Origin: Beaufortia kweichowensis
Taxonomy: Eukaryota; Chordata; Actinopteri; Cypriniformes; Gastromyzontidae
Direction: 5' to 3'
DNA: 64,000 bases
Assembly (NCBI GenBank): GCA_019155185.1
Contig: CM032794.1
Span: forward strand, 4,503,988 to 4,567,987
Below the pieces are notes generated by a model. That model was not told the origin of the DNA. It saw only the letters and a list, made by a program, of their open reading frames with translations, and did not search any database. The translations under genes and the position numbers were made by a program. Position 1 is the stretch's first letter. Each line of letters begins with the position of its first letter. Positions 37,318 to 49,459 of the stretch are shown in pieces.

Positions 37318-38746
37318 CTGAGTTTTCTTCAATAGATGATGAAAAGCTCTTTAGAGTCTCAGAAGGTCATTTCTGTTGATCCATTTACATATTCTCTGAA
37401 ATCTGTTGTCACATTTAGTAAAGAGCACACCTGTAGTGAGACAAGCCAAGTTATTATGTGGATTATGTGGTTTTTCCTAGATTTGATGACTAATGATAAA
37501 GGGATGATGGAAAATTATTAACAGTTTTACCTGTCTAAACTTAGCACGCACTCTTTCCATGTCCTCTTGAAGTTTTTCATACTGTGGGTCTTCATATGGA
37601 TACTTCTCAATCACTCCAGCCAGAGATTCTACAGCTTTCAGCCTTTTCCTAGAAGAAGATATTCAGGAAGTTAGCTCTGGGTGGCATAATTTGGTTAACA
37701 ATCATGCTGTAAAGGTTTTTTTGCTAAGCCCAAAGAACATACCTTGCTTTAACATCACTACTGTTTTGAAGTAGACATTTCCATGCGACTGCAAATCCAT
37801 AATAAAAAGAAACCTGAAAAGAAAGTGTAGACGGGGGGTAAAATCTTAAACCTCATCCATTCACTTTAGTTTTAATCAGAATCAGAATGAACTTTACTGC
37901 CAAGTGCTTAACATGGATGAAAGAAATACAATGATGGAGAAATACATGATGGAGAAATACAATAAATAAGCTGAAAAAGATATATTTAAAAATAAACTAA
38001 GAACAGCTATAGAGACATTAAAATTATTAAAAGTATAAAAATAAAAAACACAAGAAGAGACAATAACTGTACATAAAAAAGAAACAATCCCATGTTCTTT
38101 ACACACGTTTTGATTTTTTTCATGTTTCTTGATAAATTAATTTTATTACTCACTTATTAAATGTCTAAATGTTTTGCTGGGTTTCCTTTAAAAATAAATA
38201 ATTTGAATAAATATCGACACAAAAAAATAACTTTAGCTCCGGATCTCTTTATGAACTCGCTGTGAGCAGGAGAACACAGACCTGCCGCGTGTTGTCCAGA
38301 AGTTGCTCACATTATACAGATAGATGTCGTGAGGTACAGAAAATACATAGAAAAATACGGAGACTTTCCCTGCTAGTGTCATCGAGGAGTGATATTTCAT
38401 CAGTCTTTAATCTACAGGTACATAATCTGTCATTATTTCAGTATATTTGACCTCAGCACTGAGTTTTGCTCCATGCAGACGCCCGTGGTTTTTGCCCTCG
38501 ATGGTTCCTTGTCGAATTCCCTCTTCATATCCTTCTTTATAACCTTCAACGTGAAATCTGAAACAAACGAGCATCCATAAGCCTGGACGTGTATGTACAG
38601 TATGGGTTATAGCTTAATTATCAGGTACAGATCAAAACGTTAGTTTCTAAAACAGCGAAACATTTAAATATAAGTAGCTGGTTATACCTGTGATCCGCCA
38701 TTATGATAGAGTCAAATAAATCATCGTTATTAGAAATAAAAGCCAT
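37264..38746 (-). CDS. lto1: lto1 (oraov1), adaptor for ABCE1 Fe-S maturation (five exons, 135 aa)
   Basis: Exons on the - strand are 38688-38746, 38452-38557, 37743-37813, 37531-37648 and 37264-37317. Frames join without a gap to give 135 aa (human about 137). Seen: an N-terminal LFDSIIMADHRFHVEGYKEG, then regularly spaced glycines typical of the Yae1/Lto1 deca-GX3 region (EGYKEGYEEG, RQGTIEGKNHGRLHGAKL), then GFAVAWKCLL and a C-terminal helix with EKYPYEDPQYEKL, all closely matching human ORAOV1 as I recall it. Family knowledge: LTO1 with YAE1 recruits the cytosolic Fe-S targeting complex to the ribosome-recycling ATPase ABCE1. The gene is convergent with ccnd1, and its start is only 1.26 kb from the fgf19 stop. 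Confidence 0.93.
37531..37648 (-). CDS. lto1: lto1 coding exon 4
   Basis: Encodes the conserved helix RKRLKAVESLAGVIEKYPYE to KFRQ. Acceptor cttctag|, donor CAG|gtaaaa. Confidence 0.92.
37743..37813 (-). CDS. lto1: lto1 coding exon 3
   Basis: A 71-bp exon encoding VSFYYGFAVAWKCLLQNSS and onward. Acceptor cttttcag|, donor GCAAG|gtatgt. Confidence 0.9.
37814..38451 (-). other. lto1: lto1 intron 2
   Basis: A 638-bp intron that contains the dispersed repeat listed at 37873-38075. The rest is AT-rich without recognised signals. Confidence 0.8.
37873..38075 (+). repeat. dispersed fish repeat fragment in lto1 intron 2
   Basis: Begins AATCAGAATCAGAATGAACT followed by TTACTGCCAAGTG, then degenerates into an A-rich tail with repeated GATGGAGAAATACA. 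This opening is one I recall from many fish genomes as an interspersed repeat (full copies have TTTATTGCCAAGT); the family name is not certain. Confidence 0.45.
38452..38557 (-). CDS. lto1: lto1 coding exon 2, GX3 repeat
   Basis: Encodes the glycine-spaced region up to AKLSAE. Acceptor gtttcag|; the donor GAG|gtcaaa is a weak-looking GT site, but the frame and protein similarity support it. Confidence 0.9.
38688..38746 (-). CDS. lto1: lto1 coding exon 1
   Basis: Encodes MAFISNNDDLFDSIIMADH plus two bases of Arg20. Donor CACAG|gtataac. Confidence 0.88.
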
Positions 38747-39020
38747 TTTTCATAAAACTGTTTTTCTTTTCAATCCTTTCGTAGTTGTTACTTCCTGAAT
38801 GTTTCTTCTTCGTGGTGATTGTGACATTAATGTGTGTGAACTACATCGCCACCTTCTGGTACACATGCTAAACTAAACTAAAGGAGTAGGAAACTAAATG
38901 GGAATATCATTTCCCATTTTTGAAAATGTCAGCCTAAAAGTGTAGTTTTCATTTGAAATGCTGTAGTCAAGAAAGACTTAAGAAAGACATAATACTGCTT
39001 CACAGTTTTACTTCATTCAT
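38747..39020. promoter_or_regulatory. lto1 upstream interval
   Basis: Short spacer between the lto1 start and the inferred end of fgf19, holding the CTCF-like motif at 38847-38859. No TATA box was seen. Confidence 0.4.
38847..38859 (-). promoter_or_regulatory. CTCF-like motif 3, at the lto1 promoter
   Basis: On the - strand CCAGAAGGTGGCG, one departure from the CTCF core, about 100 bp upstream of the lto1 start codon. Orientation is opposite to motifs 1, 2 and 4. Confidence 0.4.
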
Positions 39021-39022
39021 CC

Positions 39023-39233
39023 TTTATTTACACTCAGAACCATTGAGAACTTTTTACAAGTGTGCTGTGTAAGAGTAATATAAATACTAGATAACATAAA
39101 TAAATAAAAAGGCAAACATTAATACAATAACAGTAGAAAATTCCTACAAAAATAGAAGCATAATGCTTCACAATGCAACTATACAAAGCATTAATAGGCT
39201 TTCTGAAACCTTTTACAAAATAAACATTTTATT
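39023..39233 (-). terminator. fgf19: candidate fgf19 poly(A) signals
   Basis: AATAAA on the - strand at 39228-39233 and 39023-39028, giving a 3' UTR of about 0.8-1.0 kb. If used, fgf19 would end close to the lto1 start. Confidence 0.3.
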
Positions 39234-39440
39234 GTAGCTAAATCTAGAAGGATGAAGCAATTTTTTTCTACGCCTGCACTGATTTTTAACATAAATGTAA
39301 ATAGTGTAAAACAATTTGTGATTCATCAGCTTTTACAGCTGAATCAATTATTATTGTTCTCCCATTTTTCCTCCATACAGCATATGAACTGGTTTAGATC
39401 TGCTTAACAGACCTTTTTTAGAATGCAATGAAGTCCTACA

Positions 39441-39454
39441 CCAGTAGAGGGCGC
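39441..39454 (+). promoter_or_regulatory. CTCF motif 4 (full match)
   Basis: CCAGTAGAGGGCGC matches the core CCASYAGRKGGCRS at every position. It sits between the lto1 start and the fgf19 stop, probably within the fgf19 3' UTR. Confidence 0.5.
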
Positions 39455-40005
39455 CACAACATTACAAAACCGTTCCTGTCAACAAGGTTTATCACAAATG
39501 GCAATAATTTATATGACTGCATATGATAAGACATGAATGGTGATTGCATTTTTCAGCCGTATAAGTTAATATTTCATTAATTACATATTACAAAAGTAAA
39601 TATATAAGAATATACATATATAAATTGTTTGTTCACAGTGTGTTGTATATTAGGATATAGTAAATAATACAGTTTTTAACAGTATATGGAGAGCAGGGTC
39701 ATTTCAGAGCTGCTGCTATTGAACAATAAATAATTCCAAGCTGAAGATGATGCACCATCATGGCTATATGTTATTGAGTCTCAACATGTGGAGTGATATT
39801 TTTGTGTGTATGTTTGCGCAGTCTGTGGCATTGCATGTTCTCCATGACTGCATATAGGATCTGCCATTACAGGGCTCTTAAAAGTCTTGCCCTCTGCTCT
39901 GGTTTAATGGCAGGACTGATTTCACACAGTCCTCTGTTTCTGCATGAGAAACTAAACCTTTCTCTTGCTCGTTTCCTCCTTACATCCACAAATGAATGAA
40001 ACTGC

Positions 40006-40323
40006 TCATCTTTTGTTAAAACTGGGACTTTGAATCACTATTTGAGAGATCTTTCCAAAAGGGTCCATACTGTCAATTTGAAGTCCGAGCTGAAGGTCGT
40101 GTTCAGGGTCAATGGGTGAGTGCTGTTCCCCTGATTGATGGTTGGTGGTAGAATCCTGAGGTAGTGTGTTCACCATGGGAAGAAATTGGGATAGAGTAGT
40201 CCCATCTTTATTTTTTCCATTACCCAGATTCACCAGGGCTCCGTGCTTGCCCGAGATATAGATGTTGTAACCGTCTGGCAGAATTCGTTCTATGAAAGAA
40301 CAATCCTCTTGTGTGTAGATGTG
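40006..40323 (-). CDS. fgf19: fgf19 coding exon 3 with Klotho-type tail
   Basis: Encodes HIYTQEDCSFIERILPDGYN to the C-terminal SPSFNKR, stop TGA at 40006-40008. Acceptor ccgaatag|. Confidence 0.96.
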   Translation of the reverse strand, partial: HIYTQEDCSFIERILPDGYNIYISGKHGALVNLGNGKNKDGTTLSQFLPMVNTLPQDSTTNHQSGEQHSPIDPEHDLQLGLQIDSMDPFGKISQIVIQSPSFNKR

Positions 40324-41900
40324 CTATTCGGAAGCAAAAGATGTTGCAAAAGCATTAAAACTAATTTATAAAAGTGTCACACTGTGGATATCTCACTGCT
40401 CAGGCTCACCTGCCCTGCCTATGTTTTCTTGATAACTGCTTACAAACCACATACAAGGGCCAAGGTTGTTATCGCTCTTTCTTTTTGATGAGGTTTAGCT
40501 ATGCAAACATACCCCACCATGACCAAAGGTTGCTGCTATGACACCAGACAAATCTGCATCCTTTGGAATTTTTGTGGATGCATTTTTTTCAACTGGGTTC
40601 AACAGTTTAGTTGAGCACTCCAGTCACAGTTTGCATTTTAATTCACTCTCTGCCCCATTTTTTGGGTCTTGGCACATGTGGCAAATAGGCTACTTTTAGT
40701 TTAGTATACAATGTTATTCATAATTATTTACATGAATATGTATTTAAACTAGAACCCATCATTGGTTTGCCTTGGTTTGCCCTAAAATGATGATTTTGGC
40801 TGATTCGTCTGGGAGGAATGAACTCATGACCAGAGTATAATGTCAACAAAGGCAGATGTCCATGGCGAAATCAACTCTTCTGCACTTTCCCAGTCATAAA
40901 GGACATCACTAGATGACCTTAACCAGGTTATCTCTGACGAACATGTGCAGTTCTGTTATGATTGGAGTCAGAGTTTAAGATTGAAACTATTGTAATAAGT
41001 GTCAAAGTTCATTGAAGCTTCCATTAATTAGTTAAGAGTTATGTTTAAAATTGTATACTTTAACAAACTGTTAATTAGCAGTAGCTTTGGCCTGTATAAT
41101 ACTATTAGTACTAGAAAGCGCTTCATGTCAGGTGTAATTAACTTTAAACACCCAAAAAACCATTAGAGCAAAAATATTTGATTCTAAATTAAAGTGTCAT
41201 ACAAATAAAGGAACTTTTAAGAACCCTCTTTTGTAAAGTTAAAAACCTACCGATCCATATAGTTTTCCATTCCTCGCCATACAAAGAAATCGAGAGCTTG
41301 CAACCCCTTTGATGGCAACACAACCCGTATCCACCGGCCATATCTCAACCAAACCTTCAGGAAAAAATAAAACAAATTTAAATAAAGCAAAAGTGAGATA
41401 TTATTACTTAAGTTTTAAAAATAGCAGGCATTTTAGACCATTTGCCTATATGATGACTTAAAATGATTTCGATTTTAATTCAGTTGCAGTTTATGTGAAA
41501 GTAGTGTCTAATTGCAAACATGCGCACTATAAATTGATAAATTCACGACCTTTAGCTAAATGCAAGTGGATACTATTTAATAACAGAAAGTGCAAAATAA
41601 AATAATGATGGATTTATGTAGGAAGTATGTTGTTAGTGTCCAAGTAAATGCGACTCTAATAACGGTATGATTTACTGATCTGAGCTGTTATGACTTACTG
41701 TGAAGACTTTGCATGTGCGTTCCACTTATTTTCCCGTCTGTGTTTATTTGCAGATGTAAACCGTGTCTTGCTGCGTACAGATGTCGGTGTCGGACAGGTT
41801 GTCCCCAATCATTTGCCAAATGTGGACCAGAGTCGGGCACCGGGAAGCTCCTCACGCCGATGCTGCATCCCCATAAGATGAATAAGAGTAAGTATAGCAT
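40006..41900 (-). CDS. fgf19: fgf19, endocrine-type fibroblast growth factor (three exons, 207 aa)
   Basis: Exons on the - strand are 41699-41900, 41251-41354 and 40006-40323, giving 207 aa (family about 210-216). Seen: a hydrophobic signal peptide (MLYLLLFILWGCSIG, residues 1-15); FGF19-type mature N-terminus PDSGPHLANDW; beta-trefoil core RHLYAARHGLHLQINTDGKI, VEIWPVDTGCVAIKGVASSR and RILPDGYNIY; and a C-terminal tail with DSMDPFG and SPSF near the end. Human FGF19 has nearly the same tail, which binds beta-Klotho. Family knowledge: FGF19 acts through FGFR plus Klotho co-receptors on bile-acid and metabolic control, and in fish embryos in forebrain, lens and otic development. Next gene upstream is fgf4 in the same orientation. 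Confidence 0.97.
40324..41250 (-). other. fgf19: fgf19 intron 2
   Basis: A 927-bp phase-0 intron. Nothing recognised in it. Intron 1 (41355-41698, 344 bp) is likewise plain AT-rich sequence. Confidence 0.85.
41251..41354 (-). CDS. fgf19: fgf19 coding exon 2 (104 nt)
   Basis: Encodes SLVEIWPVDTGCVAIKGVAS to KLYGS. Acceptor cctgaag|, donor TCG|gtaggt. Same length and phases as the middle exons of fgf4 and fgf3. Confidence 0.96.
41699..41900 (-). CDS. fgf19: fgf19 coding exon 1
   Basis: Signal peptide to THMQSLH, plus the first base of Ser68. Donor CACA|gtaagt, phase 1. ATG at 41900 is the start; a short readthrough past the donor is not coding. Confidence 0.95.
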
Positions 41901-43799
41901 TGTTGAGTCTTATCTGTAATAATCCTCTCTTGCAGATATATTACGCGTGGACACGCTATCGTTCCCGTTTGTTTCTCTGTTTTGGCGTAAAGCTCCACTG
42001 GCATTTAAGGTCTTTTCTTATCAGATCAATCGATAACCCCTTTTCCCCCTTTGGCAGTTCTGAGAACAGGATCACAACACACCCCACTATATGGACATCC
42101 AACAGATGATGAAAATGAAAATGCTTTATCTGGAGTAATTTATTTTGATGTTATTTCTATGGTATTTATCGTAACTCTTCCTGAAAAATAATATAAGATT
42201 TTATATTAAAATAATTGTGCGTACACATAACCTAACAAATAGTCAAATAGTGAATCTGCATACAAAAAATGTTGGATGTGAATTTATCATTCATTCATAA
42301 TGCGCATTAGGCTTTATTAAGAATTGTTTTTTTTTTTGAGAAATATAACTCGTAAAAAAAATTCAAAACCTAAAAATATTGAACTGTCTTTATCTTGTCT
42401 TAACGTTTTGTAGAGACGGCAGGGGAATCAAACCATTTAAATAGTAATTAAACTATTAAAATTAAATGTGCTCTAGAAATAACCATTTAAAACCTCTTAA
42501 CTCTGTGTTTAACTCACTATAGCACATGTTGTCCGTGTTTATAGATATTTACGCACCGTACCATTTGTGTGAATCAACGAACGCAAATGATACTCTCTGC
42601 ATTTACATAGAAGTTAAAGAGTAATTTTAAGTAAATAATCCCATTCATGAAAATGCGCTGCCTGTTGAAAGAGATGAATTTAAGAAAAGGTCAGTCTGTA
42701 AATGATATTATAGAATAAAATATCTGAATTGTTTAATGCTGATTTAGCCAAGTATGTTTTATGCTTTTTACTTTTAATTTTAGTCTCGGTCTAGGTGACT
42801 AGATTTTAAAAGACTCTTGCAATCATACTGGTTATCGCAAGATGGCACTCGTAATCTTACTTGGGGAGTAAACTGACCGTTTTTAAAGCTCGATAGGATT
42901 TTTGGACCTTGTTAAAACGAAGGAACGATTAAAATTGTTTTTGTGAGAACTTGCATTTTTTTGCGTCAATGTTGAATACATTTTAAAAGGAAAAGTTATT
43001 CATAATTTACTTTTCAAAAAATGTAACTAAACTGCAACAAAAAAAGTAATTTGTTCAGCCTGACAACAATTATGAATATTCAGGGTTTTTGTATATCCCA
43101 GCAGTTTGTGTATCTCATCATTTATATGATCGGCAATATTCATTATTATAAGTACATGATACTTATTGCTGTCACTTAAAACAATATAGTTCTACTACAG
43201 TATTCAACATATTGAAGGAAATCCAACAGTTCATTCATTGGCCCATCTTTATTTATTCCTGAATGAAAGGTGCTGTATTCCATCAGTCTCGGTGGGTTTT
43301 TAATATAGGTATGAGTTATATAAGGATAATGTAATGTAATGCTGACCCAGTGGATCAAAGGTCCTTGTCTGGGTATATTTTGTAATGTTTCACATTGACT
43401 CTTAATGAACTCTATTATAAGCAAGCAGACCGGAATGTGAAATTGTCACATATGTATGTATTATTTTTGCAGTGTTAAATGAAAAGCATCTTCTTTGCAC
43501 AAATGTGCATACATTAGAGTAGTGTGAGCTTTGTGGGGAGACCCCCTGTGCAGTAAACTGAGATAATGACATGTAGTGTTTACCTTTGGGTCGATACTGC
43601 TTTATGACGCACAGCAGAGGAAAATATACTTTGCCAGTAGTTTACACAGTTTGACCTCTTTCACTCCAGCTACTCCGTTTATAGAATGTAACAGTTCTGA
43701 AGGCAAACATGATGAAGTATGTGATGAGGCTGCCTTGTGTTTATTTCCTAACACATTTTTAGTGGCATGATTATGTTTACATTTTGACTTTCAGTGCAT

Positions 43800-43880
43800 T
43801 CAAGGTATATTTAATAATTTTATTATGTGTGTTCCCTGGGAATCGAACCCCTTACCTTTGGACTACTGATCTAATGTGTA
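43800..43880 (-). repeat. tRNA-type SINE tail fragment
   Basis: TTATGTGTGTTCCCTGGGAA followed by TCGAACCCCTTACC, a reversed B-box; similar to the copies near 190-311 and 18905-18986. Confidence 0.5.
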
Positions 43881-45379
43881 GTTTTCATAAGTGTAACTTA
43901 TGTAACTTATGCAATTCATTCATGTGTAAAATGACTAGCTTGGTTTTATTGTGGCTAGACTCATAGGTAGGTTGTTGTGGTTGTTGTATTGATGTTGATG
44001 AAACAGGCCTGAAGTATTTGCATGTCAGTAAGCTACTGTCTTATTAGTGCTGCAGTCGTCATCTGCTTTGAAGGCCTGGTAGTATGTTTTGACTGTGTCT
44101 TGTTCCTTGTTGTGCCAACATGAGCCACTTTGTTGGTGTTGCTTTAATTGAAGCCATGTGAAATCCTCTCTAATTCTGTGTCCTAAGCGCTGTTAAGATC
44201 AGAGAGCTTTACTCTGCTTTTCAGGCTTCAGGTTGTCTTTGATTGAAATAATCCATTGCACTTCATTTTAATATCTTTGGAATCATAATAAAGCCAACTT
44301 TATTGGTCATGTTTATTATTTTTAAATCAGATCTGCAGTCAGGTCCATCACAATGTTGTTGCAATATGAGCAAGTAGATCCTTGCATTTCATAAAAGATT
44401 GTACTCTGTGGATCTTTGGAAAAATACCCATGTTTTGAGGAACCATTACATTGATCTGCAGAACCTGTAATGTAACATTTATAATATTTTGCCTCTTTTG
44501 GCTTATAGTGCAGATGTTTTTGATATATGGGACCTAAACCCATGACATTTCATGTTTAACACTTTATCAGTTGCACTGGGTTGGCAATTGTGTATGTATA
44601 TTCCCAGACAAGAGTGCCTTGATTCAAGTTCAGGTTCCCAAGGGAAAGGTGGGGAACTGATGGTTTCAGGGAGTCTTTGGCTTTTCCTTCAGTGCTAGAA
44701 GATGCGATATAGAAAGTGACTGGCAGGTTAACCCCCATTCTGGCCAGCCTGCTCCATGATTAGAGGGTAGGAGTCCGAGTCATTTCCCCTCTGCTAATGC
44801 CCCAGCGTACACCTCTAAACATGGTGGAAGTGCAGGGGAGGTGGGGGGTATATAGGATGTTGTTCGCAGCTGTTTGAAGTGCCTTGTGTTTATAGGCAAC
44901 ATCTGGAGTACCCCAAGCAGACAACTTACAGCTGGCTCTGCAAACAGGGCACAAGGCACAGACACCCTAACTAAATACCCCTCTCAGTCAAACAGCCTCA
45001 GGCGATCTCTCTGTACTGTCAGAAACATGCATAAATTCCACAAAATATGAGACGGCGATCATATTTACACATGCACAGAAATAGTTTGTAAAAATATTGC
45101 TTTTTATGAGTTCAGTTAGTTCAATACCTCATATGAGAATCCTTTGGAGATGTATGGTTTGTTTTCAACAACTGTATGCCTGCGTGTTCTCTTTTGTAAA
45201 TCTTCTGATAGCAGGTGTGTGTTAGTGTAACAGTGATTTTCAGTGGAGGTTGAAGCAAATGCATTCAGGTGGTTGCTTGTGGTTTAAACCAGGTGTAGGA
45301 ATTTGAATTTTATGCATCTTATTTGCTTTACCAGGCCCATCCTCCAGTGGCTTGTTGGCATGCGCTCCAAACAATTTGT

Positions 45380-45450
45380 ATTTGTTGTTGATGCATGTGG
45401 CAGATGCTTTTATCAATAGCAAATCTACAATGCATCAAAGTGTATGGTAT
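45380..45450. repeat. SINE-like tail fragment
   Basis: GATGCATGTGGCAGATGCTT followed by TTATCAATAGC, close to the GGCAGACGCTTTTATCCAAA core of a common fish repeat. Confidence 0.4.
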
Positions 45451-47381
45451 AAATTTGATCAAAACACATGTCCAAATGTTAATGGAATTGCTAGTGATTT
45501 AGCAGTGTAGCTAAAAGAAACACTTATAAGAACATCTACATTGTAATCAAAATACAAAGACTTGATTTCTGTTTTGGTTAAAGTAGTATGGGTATGAGGT
45601 ATGCAATTTATTGTAGTTATATTATTTAATATTTATATTTAATATTACTTTTAGATTTAAAATGATGGTCTGTTTATTAAAGAATTTTATAATTTACAAA
45701 CAATAGAGAAACTTTAACAGTATTCTTGACATATTTTGCTTATTTTTTGATGCATTTATTCAATGTATAAATCATAAATCAATAATCATGATTGATTTCG
45801 ACTTAAACAATATTTACCTACATTGTACAATGTCATATTTATTATGGTGTGTTTAAAAAATTATTTTATAGTTGACAAATCTCTATGTCCTATAGTGTGA
45901 CACACAAAATGCAGAAAAAATCTTTTTCATCCTATTTGTAACTCCAACAATAAAGATAAATCTTTTATGCTATTTGTATATTTTTTTAAGAGTATTTGAG
46001 AGTTTTTTCCTCTCACACCATATAACATAAACTACCCAGAGTTTTGAGTCCTTGTTTTATATAATATAGTATAATATAAGGTTATATTATATTGTATTAT
46101 GTAATATTATATTGTATTACATTATATTTGATTACATTTATATTTATAACTAGAAACTCACATTACATTTGAGCATGTATATAAATATATATTTGGTAAC
46201 ATACTGTTTGTTTCTGTAGTTGCCTTGTGATTTGTGAGCCTGCTGGGATCTTGACTTGCCCTTGCAGAGCTTAACATGTAGAACATGGATTTTGATGAGC
46301 CATACTTGAAACCACAAGCCACTGCAAAAGAGTCGTGCCGCGTTACACCTTCCGCCTCTGCCTACTTTCCCTCCTTTCCACTTTTAAACCAGCACCTGGC
46401 TGCCAGAGCATCCACAAGTAAATTACTCACAATATAGTTTCTGTTAGCGAACACATTGTTGTGAGCTGTTAGACTGTTGGCTTTCCCTGTGAAGCTTTTG
46501 TGCTCATGAGAACTTGAAAGGCCTGTTATGATAGAAAGACAGTTTTAGGCCAAACAACTTAATGGTAAAGAGGCACTTGAGAGGTGCATGGATGTTTATT
46601 TACTTGACAGACAATGAAAGTGACGCAGATAGGTGGTGCAGAGAAACTATTTTTAGGGGGGACTTTGCAACCCTCGTGAGTTTATTGGAGCAGAAAGTTG
46701 TCATTATTTTAGGCAATGATAGGGCCCCATTTAGCCCCAGCTCACGGCCAAGAATACATGTGTATTAAGTGACCACACCTGTCTCACTTCGCCTGTCCTG
46801 CGTTTCGCTGTGAGGTTTATTTGAATAGACTGAGTGTGTACTACAGTGTATTGTCAAGATTGAATAAGACACTTTTAGGGGGATGGTGAGGGGGGGCATG
46901 CTGCCAGACATTCACCTGTGTATTATGTGAACGAGTTGGCTCTTTAACAGTTCAAAATGGTTATGTGTAGTGTTTTCAGTAGATCAAAGACATCACAAAT
47001 CACACTGTTTACAGTGGTAACAAGCAGCTGTTACTTGATCTGATTCTTAAAATTACACTTAATTGTAAAAGCTTATGTAGTTAATTTGGTTTAGTTTTAA
47101 ATTTATATACAGGTCTCTTTTTCATTTAAAAGTTACTGCATCATGCACATTTTGTAGGTTACCTAACGAAAGTTTATTGCAACAGCTCTAGTTCTCTGAT
47201 GAAAGAGGCAACTGAGTTGTCGATGAGTTGTGTAGCTTTTGTCATTCATGTCACCTTTTGTAATCCAAAGCTTACGTGCCAGTAAAACATGGAAATGCAT
47301 AACTCTGTTTGCATAAAATGTCAGTTTGTGGATTGTACTAGTGAAAGACAATAGCATTGGCAGTTGATCTAGAGATCTGAT

Positions 47382-47454
47382 CTGTATGTCAGACTGGCCT
47401 TTGTGACACCATGATTGGAAATCACAGTGTCACAAAAGCCAGTCTGACATACAG
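47382..47454. other. near-perfect hairpin, 28-bp stem
   Basis: Arms 47382-47409 and 47427-47454 pair at 27 of 28 positions, with a 17-nt spacer that itself folds (TGATT/AATCA), leaving a tiny loop GGA. The single mismatch would be a G-U pair in a - strand RNA. The size fits a pre-miRNA, but I match it to no known one. Confidence 0.75.
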
Positions 47455-49459
47455 TATGTCCTCATTAGTCAGCACACAGAAAAAGGAAGGTCCCATGCCA
47501 CTTTAAAACGGGTTCCCCTTTCATGGGATTGCATGCCTGGAAGGTCTACAGTGGAGTCCTCCTTTGAACCTAGCGGTGAAGTTCACAGAAGTAAAGGGGA
47601 GGAATCCACACCCAGAAGTGGCCGCTTGCTCGGCGTGGCTGCTAAAACCACCCAATCTGTACATTGGGCCTTGGCTAAACAAACAACAGCAGGAAAGTGT
47701 CTTGGCAGGCTTGTCCTTGTAGACATATCAGCCACAGTGCTCCAGGCGGGTTCTCGTTGTCTAGTGGCACAAGCCTTAAATTCAAGTATTTTTAGCATCG
47801 CCAGGGAAAGGCCCCATATTCTAGTTTTAGCTGGGCTTTTTTGCCTTTTTTAGCTTCTGTGGAGTATTAACAACACTCAAACAAATGTGATTTACATATT
47901 TATTAACTTCCATTTAAGTTAGGGTATCATCATGTGCACAGCACATACACAAAATGCAACAGGACCTGTATAAAACTACAGACAATATTTGGTAAATGTC
48001 AACAGGATTCAGAGCAAACAACTACAGGACTTCAGCCCAGTTGCTACAGCATGCCATGGATGCAACTGTAACAGGCAAACCTTATGGGACGTGACAAACA
48101 GTAGTTTAGTTTTTATTTCAGTACATAATGTTCATAAGCACATGTCTAAAAAGCGGTACGTTTTCCACTCTCTTGGAACATTGTTGTTTTGGAGTGTTTC
48201 GTGTGAAAGATGAGATTTGTGTTTTTACTAATCACAGGCTACTGGGTCAAGCTTGTTGATATTGCTTTTTCTTGTTAAACAAATCAAGTTCAGTGATTTG
48301 TGTCAGATCTACATTGAGATGAGGGTCAGAGGAACAATTTGCCTTCAGTGGCCATTGGGTCTTTTGTAAACAACATCCACACTGATGCAAATCATGTCCA
48401 TTTGGAAAGAGGTTTGGCACAGCTGTGAAAAGGGAAGAAACACAGAGTAACCCTCCTCCAGCTTTAGCTCAGGGTCATCAAGTGAAACTAATTGATGTGC
48501 ACATCCAGGCAGGGCACAAAAATTAACAAACGGCAAATTTGGGCACGTAGTAACTTAAAGACAACAGCTTTGAGATTACAACAAGTAAAATAAAAAACCC
48601 ACAATATTAAGAATGTGTTCAAGCTTTGTTTTTTTTCCCAGGCCACAAGGCTTTCAATCCATGTTTCAGTCTTGTTTTACACTCATTGACATTGATATAG
48701 AAAGAGGTACAGTTTCAGATTCTCTCAATTTAATGTACCTGCAGGCCTCTTCTCAAGATGATGACAATAAGGAATGCTTTTAAGATAATATCTTAAATGT
48801 ATATATTTGAAAAAGTTTAATGTGGAAGGCTTATTTTCCCTGCATTAATGTATATTTGAATATTTATTTCACCAACACGAAATACCAAAGTTAAAAGCAG
48901 CTTCTCAGTTTTGCACCACATGATATTTACAAAATATATAAAGAAAAATATAGGGTTACTGGTTGAGCATATAGTATAGCGTAACAGCTGTCTGCAAATA
49001 TTTCCAACATGATTATCCTTTCTAAAAGTAAATCACAGGGTAAAGATAGCTCAAACGTGATAAGGCGCAACTAGGACGCAGCGGCCGCCAGAACTTCCCA
49101 GAGTGTCAGTAGCCTTGCAAAAGACTCTTAGAGCTAAACCTAATTTCAGCTAATTTTCAGAGTTGGAAACTATCAGTTGGAAACTGCATGAGGTAGAAAA
49201 TGAGCAATAACTCACTGTAGACTTTGTGGCATTTTTTTACACTAACTCTAAGGTTACCTACAAACCACAACACTTTACTGTCTTTGTTTTAGTGTCGCCA
49301 CCATTTAAGAACACTGATATTTGACATGATTGATTTCCTCTGACATTTGCAGTAAAAGACTTATTTGAACTTGGCGATGTAAAGTATGTCTTTTTAAAGG
49401 GGCTCAGGGTACAGTATCTGCATTGCCTGCATTGCAGCGCACAGCCATGCCTTTGAATT

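Larger units (their letters stand above)
41901..49459. other. intergenic between fgf19 and fgf4
   Basis: No gene is supported. It contains SINE-tail fragments (43800-43880, 45380-45450), an AT-rich run (46060-46150), and a striking hairpin at 47382-47454. Its first few hundred bases would hold the fgf19 promoter; no clear TATA box was found. Confidence 0.65.
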
